Assembly: GCA_018400565.1 (NCBI GenBank)
Contig: JAGYMP010000067.1
Location: 1-10,936, forward strand
Reading direction: 5' to 3'
Origin: Bacilli bacterium
GTDB lineage: Bacteria; Bacillota_I; Bacilli_A; Izemoplasmatales; Hujiaoplasmataceae
DNA length: 10,936 bases
Shown: one piece after another, positions 7,315 through 10,936 of the stretch
Numbering within the stretch: position 1 is the first letter of the stretch
Layout of the letters: each line of letters begins with the position of its first letter
The notes under the pieces: model-generated
The model's input: only the letters and a program-made list of their open reading frames with translations
Databases searched by the model: none
What the model was told of the DNA's origin: nothing
Made by a program: the position numbers and the translations under genes

Positions 7315-7755
7315 GTGGTAAAAACATATAAAAGCACTGTGAAAAAATTACCCGACGGCATGCAGGTTGAAGCTGAATCAAGAAGCTTTACCATCAAAAT
7401 GGACGAACCAAAGTCGATGGGCGGCACAGACACGGCAATGAATCCGATTGAAGCTTCATTGGCGGCTCTCGGAGGATGCCAAGCCATTGTTGCGGCTTCA
7501 TTTGCAAAAGCAAAAAACATTTCATTCGATGATTTTCACATCGAGGTTGAAGGTGACGTCGATCTTGACGGTTTCGCGGGGCGCTCAGACGTTCGTCCGG
7601 GTTTTCTCGAAATTCGGTATAAAATGTATTTCAAAACGAATGAATCACAGGACAAAATGGATGATTTCGCGACATTCATTGAAGAGACATGTCCCGTCTC
7701 CGACACCCTGAAGAACGGGACCACATTTGTGAATGTCGGTGTCGTTTTGGAATGA
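7315..7755 (+). CDS. OsmC/Ohr-family peroxiredoxin-like protein
   Basis: A 146-residue protein of the OsmC fold, a cytoplasmic thiol peroxidase family that reduces organic hydroperoxides. The two redox cysteines are both present: Cys55 in ALGGCQAIVAASFAKAK (peroxidatic) and Cys126 in EETCPVSDTL (resolving), at the usual spacing of about 70 residues. The NPIEASLAALGGC segment and the TCPVS motif are clear family marks; it looks like the short YhfA/OsmC-like subgroup rather than Ohr. The frame is open back to an ATG at 7180, but the GTG at 7315 is chosen because GGAGG at 7302-7306 lies 8 bases before it, the resulting length is normal for the family, and the promoter at 7237-7265 lies inside the longer version. 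It is monocistronic, bounded by that promoter and a strong terminator. Confidence 0.92.
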   Translation: MVKTYKSTVKKLPDGMQVEAESRSFTIKMDEPKSMGGTDTAMNPIEASLAALGGCQAIVAASFAKAKNISFDDFHIEVEGDVDLDGFAGRSDVRPGFLEIRYKMYFKTNESQDKMDDFATFIEETCPVSDTLKNGTTFVNVGVVLE

Positions 7756-7763
7756 TTGACCAC

Positions 7764-7795
7764 AAACAGCCTTGCATAAACAAGGCTGTTTTTTT
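7764..7795 (+). terminator. Intrinsic terminator after osmC
   Basis: A perfect 11-bp stem (AAACAGCCTTG at 7764-7774, CAAGGCTGTTT at 7781-7791) with loop CATAAA is followed by more T residues to 7795. It starts 9 bases after the osmC stop. Confidence 0.92.
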
Positions 7796-7934
7796 GGACG
7801 CATATGTGAGCCAGCAATGCAAGTCATTGTGGGATGGATTTGTGCGCGCAAGCCAACTCAGATGATGTGGATGTCTCATATGCTTGGGACAGGCGATGCG
7901 GGAAAACAAACATCAACTTCATATTCATGGTACC

Positions 7935-7963
7935 TTGTGGCCGTTTTCCAATAATGATATAAT
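7935..7963 (+). promoter_or_regulatory. Promoter of the GNAT-DUF2161 gene pair
   Basis: TTGTGG (-35, 7935-7940) and a perfect TATAAT (-10, 7958-7963) are 17 bases apart. Transcription would start near 7970, giving a very short leader before the translation start. The region 7796-7934 between this promoter and the osmC terminator shows no convincing gene. Confidence 0.6.
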
Positions 7964-8008
7964 ATGAATATCAATATATAATCATGACAGGTGATTAAAA
8001 TCGATAAG

Positions 8009-8854
8009 ATGATGTTCCAATCCGTCAAACAACGGGCTGATCAGTATGCATTCTCATCATTTACGCATCTTACCCGTGCTGATGTTACAGATTGTGTTCC
8101 TGTCATGAAAAATGATCGTGTGTTTATGATGATGAACAAGACGGACAAGCCCGAAAAGAGAATCGTTTATTGGGCGGCCAACGACGGGATAGCTTTAACC
8201 GAAGCTCTTATCGGTTTAAATCAACCTGTTCGTGTATCGTTTGTTCCAGAAGCATGGAAAGCTTTATTCCAACGACATGGATTTGAGGAAGAAGCTGTTC
8301 TTAAAGAGTATTGGCTTCAGGATCTGGAACGATTCAGGGATTTACCGCAGACTTGTTCCCGGGTTGGCTTCAAAGAGATTGATGAGATATCTCGCATCAG
8401 TAAGGCATGCAAAGGATTGAGCCGAGGATTCACGGGCGAGGAACCTGAATTTTTCTCAGGGTGGATCAAAGGATCCAATCCCAATGTTTTGGATGTTGGA
8501 GCCTCGGAGGCCGCCATTATAGGCAGGAAACAAAACAATCATCTTCTCGGATTTGCCTGTGTTGCAATTTACGGCGAAAAGAAGAAAGAGACATTATGGA
8601 TCAGGGAAATTGCCGTGGAGCCGGCTGAACAACACCAAGGCCATGGTCTTTCATTGATGGAAAGCGCACTTAAATATGGATGTGACCATCAAGCGCGCCG
8701 CGCATTCCTCATGGTTGATGCGCAAAACCAGCCGGCGCTGTCGCTATATGAGAAAGTGGGATTTTGTTGCCAAGGGGATGAAACCGAAATCAGTATGGTA
8801 TACAATCCCTCATCAACAGTGAACGAAGATCGACAGCGCCTTATGAAAGGATAA
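8009..8854 (+). CDS. GNAT-family N-acetyltransferase with an extra N-terminal domain
   Basis: A protein of about 281 residues (287 from the in-frame GTG at 7991). The C-terminal third is a GNAT domain, which transfers an acyl group from acyl-CoA to an amine. Counting from 7991, the beta4/motif A region is IREIAVEP at 204-211 with the CoA pyrophosphate loop QHQGHG at 214-219, and the later NQPALSLYEKVGF at 246-258 is the usual alpha4-beta7 end. The first ~150 residues are not a typical GNAT start; PEAWKALFQRHGFEEE (86-101) may belong to a degenerate GNAT-like half, so the protein may be a tandem form. The acceptor substrate is unknown. The start is uncertain: the strong SD-like AGGTGAT at 7989-7995 overlaps the GTG at 7991, which favours the ATG at 8009 or 8012 although the spacing is long. 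It is followed with no gap by the DUF2161 gene. Confidence 0.82.
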   Translation: MMFQSVKQRADQYAFSSFTHLTRADVTDCVPVMKNDRVFMMMNKTDKPEKRIVYWAANDGIALTEALIGLNQPVRVSFVPEAWKALFQRHGFEEEAVLKEYWLQDLERFRDLPQTCSRVGFKEIDEISRISKACKGLSRGFTGEEPEFFSGWIKGSNPNVLDVGASEAAIIGRKQNNHLLGFACVAIYGEKKKETLWIREIAVEPAEQHQGHGLSLMESALKYGCDHQARRAFLMVDAQNQPALSLYEKVGFCCQGDETEISMVYNPSSTVNEDRQRLMKG

Positions 8855-8857
8855 ATG

Positions 8858-9511
8858 ATGAAGGAAAGTGAATTATACCAGCCGGTGAAAATGCTTCTTG
8901 AAGACAGAGGATATGTCGTAAAGGGTGAAATCAAGGATATCGACGTGTTCGCATTGAAAGAAAATTATGTGATAGGCGTTGAATTGAAAAAGATAATATC
9001 TTTGAAATTGATTTCACAAGCCATCGAAAGACAACGGATCTGCGATAAAGTCTATATCGCAGTTCCGGAAGAAGCGAAACGCCGACACCTAAAACACAAC
9101 CCGTTTTTCATGGAACTGTTAAAACGTCTTGATTTAGGGTTGATCACCGTCGAAGCGGGGAAAGCTTTTGTCGTTATCGAGTCATATGGATTTGACAATC
9201 GAAACACACGGTCCGCAAAACGCAAAAAGAAGAAAGCATTGAAGGAATTCAGGTTACGGAAAACTTATAAAACCGTGGGTGGAACAAAGGAAAAACATCT
9301 GACCCATTACCGCGAGAAAGTCATCGCCGTTGCATTGACGCTCAAAGCGAATGTGGAAGCATCACCCAAAGAATTAAAAACAATCAGCGGCATCCATGAT
9401 GCGCCGCGCATTCTTCAGAAAAATTATTACGGGTGGTTCAAACGCGTGCGACGCGGTGTTTATCGTTTGACGGAAAAAGGTTGTCAGGAACTTCAACGAT
9501 ATACAAAATGA
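8858..9511 (+). CDS. DUF2161-type putative PD-(D/E)XK phosphodiesterase with C-terminal winged-helix-like region
   Basis: A 217-residue protein resembling the DUF2161 family, predicted to have a PD-(D/E)XK nuclease fold but of unknown function. Counting from the ATG at 8858, the likely active-site residues are Asp27/Asp29 in KDIDVFAL and Glu42-x-Lys44 in GVELKK, followed by a helix with QAIERQRICDKVYIAVP (54-70), typical of the fold. A very basic linker (RSAKRKKKKALKEFRLRKTY) follows. The last ~65 residues, from HYREKVIAVAL to GVYRLTEKG, read like a winged helix, ending in the common wing pattern 'RGVYRLTxKG'. ATG codons at 8855 and 8858 are both possible; AAAGGA at 8846-8851, inside the end of the GNAT gene, gives 6 bases to the second. 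The overlap of ribosome site and upstream stop indicates coupled translation with the GNAT gene. The family assignment is from memory of motifs; domain boundaries are approximate. Confidence 0.8.
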   Translation: MKESELYQPVKMLLEDRGYVVKGEIKDIDVFALKENYVIGVELKKIISLKLISQAIERQRICDKVYIAVPEEAKRRHLKHNPFFMELLKRLDLGLITVEAGKAFVVIESYGFDNRNTRSAKRKKKKALKEFRLRKTYKTVGGTKEKHLTHYREKVIAVALTLKANVEASPKELKTISGIHDAPRILQKNYYGWFKRVRRGVYRLTEKGCQELQRYTK

Positions 9512-9530
9512 TTGAATCATTTGTGATAAT

Positions 9531-9562
9531 AAAATCCCGCTGGCGCCAGCGGGATTTTCGAT
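9531..9562 (+). terminator. Intrinsic terminator after the DUF2161 gene
   Basis: A perfect 28-base palindrome (9531-9558) begins AAAATCCCGCTGG and ends CCAGCGGGATTTT, 20 bases after the DUF2161 stop. The GC core of the stem is flanked by A and T runs, so it can act on both strands. It separates this pair from the redox operon that starts immediately after. Confidence 0.88.
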
Positions 9563-9574
9563 TAAGCAAACCGC

Positions 9575-9603
9575 TTGCATCTCAATACCCCTCGGGGTAT
9601 AAT
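9575..9603 (+). promoter_or_regulatory. Promoter of the cstR-like/reductase operon with embedded operator
   Basis: TTGCAT (-35, 9575-9580) and a perfect TATAAT (-10, 9598-9603) are 17 bases apart. The palindrome at 9585-9600 fills most of the spacer and shares three bases with the -10, so a bound repressor would block RNA polymerase. The start would be near 9610, about 33 bases before the regulator's ATG. Confidence 0.72.
9585..9600. promoter_or_regulatory. CsoR/CstR-type operator palindrome
   Basis: The 16-base site is ATACCCC-TC-GGGGTAT, with perfect 7-base arms around a 2-base centre. A-T rich ends around a C4/G4 core is the typical operator shape of the CsoR/CstR family, and the first gene of the operon encodes a member of that family, so autoregulation is the natural reading. 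Binding itself is inferred. Confidence 0.78.
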
Positions 9604-9642
9604 GTAACATGTGTTCTTAAAATGCACCGGGAGGTCATCGGC

Positions 9643-9900
9643 ATGAAATGCGATATAACGATCAAAAACCGAATCAAACGTGCTCAGGGACAATTAAAGG
9701 GTGTTTTGTCTATGATGGAAAAAGATACGTCATGTGCGGATATTCTCGCTCAATTGAAAGCCATAAGGTCAACGATTGACCGATCCATGGGGTTGTTGAG
9801 CGCACAGAACCTGATACAAACCATCGAAGCTGATTTAAACGTGAAAATCGATGATGTGCAAACGGAAGATGCTGTCCATCTGATCATGAAAGGCCAATGA
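9643..9900 (+). CDS. CsoR/CstR-family transcriptional repressor, CstR-like but lacking the second sensor Cys
   Basis: An 85-residue, all-alpha DUF156-family protein; members form tetramers that leave DNA when they bind metal or react with persulfide or formaldehyde. The sequence aligns without gaps to S. aureus CstR as I recall it: RIKRAQGQLKG (10-20), MMEKDTSCADI (24-34), MG at 49-50, and NLI at 56-58. Cys31 matches the reactive CstR Cys31. The copper-sensing His of CsoR is Asn56 here, as in CstR, so copper sensing is unlikely. The second CstR sensor, Cys60, is Thr60. The only other cysteine is Cys3. The ATG at 9643 is chosen because GGGAGGT (9629-9635) lies 7 bases before it; an in-frame ATG at 9622 precedes that site, and the longer open frame runs back through the terminator. 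It is the first gene of an operon, with the reductase starting 19 bases after its stop. Confidence 0.92.
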   Translation: MKCDITIKNRIKRAQGQLKGVLSMMEKDTSCADILAQLKAIRSTIDRSMGLLSAQNLIQTIEADLNVKIDDVQTEDAVHLIMKGQ

Positions 9901-9919
9901 GACCGAGGGGATTGATAGT

Positions 9920-10882
9920 ATGCTGGAATTTAATGTCGAACAGACAAAATCCGATGTCTTCGGCGAAGACAAAACATGGGATATGCTGATTGTCGGTGGC
10001 GGTCCGGCTGGTTTGAATGCCGCCATCTATGGCAGAAGAAAAGGCATGGATGTTGGTGTCATCACCGGCGAAATCGGCGGTCAGCTGCAAAACACAACCG
10101 ATATTGACAACTACCTTGGTTTTCCGCTGATCAAAGGCCCCGATCTTTCCGAGCGTTTTTTGCAACACGTCAATCATCTCGATGTTCCCATCTTAAAAGG
10201 CGTATTTGTCCAAGTTGTTTCAAAGGAAACCAATGATTATCGGCTTACATTGTCAGACGGACGTTCGGTTTTGACAAAGACGTTGTTGTATGCCGCGGGC
10301 GGTTCACCAAGAAAACTGAACGTGCCGGGTGAAAATGAATTCGTGGGTAAAGGCGTGAGTTATTGTGCCACATGTGATGCCGCGTTTTATGAGGACAAAC
10401 ATGTGATCGTGGCCGGCGGTGGCAACAGTGCCGCTGATGCTGTGATGGATTTGACCTCTTGGGCAAATAAGATCACGGTCATTCATAGGAGTCAATGGCG
10501 CGCCGACCAGATGTTATTGGATAAGTTGGATGACATCGATAAACTCACAGTTCATCTTGGGACACAGATATTAAAGATTTATGGTAATCACCGAGTGACC
10601 GGCGTTGAAGTCCTCGATAAGAAAACAAAAAAATCAAGGATCATCCATGCAGACGGTGTTTTGATTGAAATCGGAACGATTCCCAACAGTGAACCTCTGA
10701 AAGGTTTGGTCGACATGAATCAGGCGGGAGAAATCATCGTCGATGAGAACCAAAACACATCACTTCCCGGCATTTATGCAGCGGGTGATGTCACGCAAAA
10801 CCCACATAAGCAAATTGTTATTTCCGCCGCAGAAGGGGCCAAAGCCGTCCTCGCAGCAAAAAACTATTTAAATCATATTTAA
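9920..10882 (+). CDS. AhpF/TrxB-like NAD(P)H-dependent FAD disulfide reductase, without the AhpF N-terminal domain
   Basis: A 320-residue flavoprotein of the low-Mr thioredoxin reductase class. FAD-binding GGGPAG is at 26-31, the redox disulfide CATC at Cys149/Cys152 (YCATCDAAFY), the NAD(P)H-binding GGGNSA at 166-171 and the FAD-closing AAGD at 287-290. Electrons pass from NAD(P)H through FAD to the CATC pair and on to a partner protein. Several stretches read more like the C-terminal two thirds of AhpF than TrxB: GEIIVD (270-275), NPHKQIVISAAEGAKA (294-309) and RADQMLLDKL (194-203). The NADP-phosphate motif HRRxxxR of TrxB is HRSQWR (189-194), with one Arg replaced by Ser191, so cofactor preference is uncertain. 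There is a ~20-residue N-terminal extension before the Rossmann motif. A GAGGGG site lies 9 bases before the ATG. It follows the CstR-like gene in one operon and is followed 16 bases later by a further gene with a strong ribosome site. Confidence 0.93.
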   Translation: MLEFNVEQTKSDVFGEDKTWDMLIVGGGPAGLNAAIYGRRKGMDVGVITGEIGGQLQNTTDIDNYLGFPLIKGPDLSERFLQHVNHLDVPILKGVFVQVVSKETNDYRLTLSDGRSVLTKTLLYAAGGSPRKLNVPGENEFVGKGVSYCATCDAAFYEDKHVIVAGGGNSAADAVMDLTSWANKITVIHRSQWRADQMLLDKLDDIDKLTVHLGTQILKIYGNHRVTGVEVLDKKTKKSRIIHADGVLIEIGTIPNSEPLKGLVDMNQAGEIIVDENQNTSLPGIYAAGDVTQNPHKQIVISAAEGAKAVLAAKNYLNHI

Positions 10883-10898
10883 AAGAAGGAGAATGATT

Positions 10899-10936
10899 AT
10901 GGCAAATTTATTGAACGATGAAGTCAAAGAACAAGT
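10899..10936 (+). CDS. Start of a third operon gene, possibly glutaredoxin/thioredoxin-like partner (3' truncated by window)
   Basis: Only twelve complete codons plus a partial one are visible, reading MANLLNDEVKEQ, after a near-perfect ribosome site AAGGAG (10886-10891) spaced 7 bases from the ATG. An in-frame ATG at 10893 is too close to that site. The short helical, charged start resembles the N-termini of the tandem-thioredoxin-fold proteins (protein disulfide oxidoreductase or AhpF N-terminal-domain type) that sit beside stand-alone AhpF-like reductases in some anaerobes. That identity is a guess from twelve residues and context; the gene's existence and its membership in the operon are well supported. 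Confidence 0.65.
   Translation, partial: MANLLNDEVKEQ

Noticed and set aside
7800..7883. GCATATG(TG)AG and CTCATATGC arms, possible fold of a small RNA between osmC and the GNAT gene
   Set aside because: Only 7+2 pairs with a bulge, based on the self-complementary CATATG; no promoter or terminator frames it. Chance level.
7772..7954. 60-codon frame beginning in the osmC terminator
   Set aside because: It starts inside the hairpin, has no ribosome site and has biased Trp/Met/Cys composition.
9531..9558. 28-base perfect palindrome as a recombination or regulator site
   Set aside because: Its position 20 bases after a stop codon and its A/T-flanked GC stem are fully explained by an intrinsic terminator.
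9433..9642. N-terminal extension of the CstR-like regulator
   Set aside because: It would run back through the end of the DUF2161 gene, a perfect terminator palindrome, and the promoter/operator.

Overview
The window reads like a chromosomal segment from a low-to-mid GC bacterium of the Bacillota / Mycoplasmatota type. Genes are compact, Shine-Dalgarno sequences are strong and purine-rich, intrinsic terminators are short, and GTG starts occur. TGA is used as a stop throughout and Trp is TGG, so the mycoplasma genetic code is not in use. Gene content (KamA-type aminomutase, M3 oligoendopeptidase, QueG-like Fe-S protein, OsmC, a CsoR/CstR-class regulator and an AhpF-like reductase) suggests an anaerobe or facultative anaerobe. 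Izemoplasma- or Haloplasma-like lineages would fit, but this placement is only an inference. No mobile element, CRISPR array, tRNA or rRNA was recognised.

Layout. Positions 1-1571 (+) hold the C-terminal part of a GH38 alpha-mannosidase / mannosylglycerate-hydrolase-type enzyme whose catalytic N-terminus lies before the window. It converges, across a terminator hairpin, on a radical-SAM/PLP aminomutase of the KamA family (1699-2802, -). That gene diverges from a 12-TM MFS transporter (3033-4283, +). The transporter converges, across a bidirectional terminator, on an M3-family oligoendopeptidase (4331-6022, -), which lies downstream of a QueG-like epoxyqueuosine reductase (6103-7041, -). From 7315 onward everything is on the + strand: an OsmC-family peroxidase with a near-consensus promoter, a GNAT acetyltransferase tightly linked to a DUF2161 PD-(D/E)XK-like protein, and then a redox operon.

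The most interesting part is the operon from about 9575 to the right edge: a CstR-like (persulfide-sensor type) repressor, an AhpF/TrxB-like flavin disulfide reductase, and the first codons of a third gene that may be the glutaredoxin-like partner. A perfect operator-like palindrome with 7-bp arms (ATACCCC/GGGGTAT) sits in the spacer and overlaps the -10 box of the operon promoter, implying autorepression. The repressor aligns without gaps to CstR, keeps Cys31, but has Thr where CstR has Cys60, so its sensing chemistry should differ. Together with OsmC this gives a thiol / peroxide / sulfide theme to the right half. The left half is peptide, mannoside and amino-acid metabolism with no obvious single pathway.

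Limits: all family assignments are from reading motifs and remembered family alignments; no search was run. Promoters are pattern matches only.
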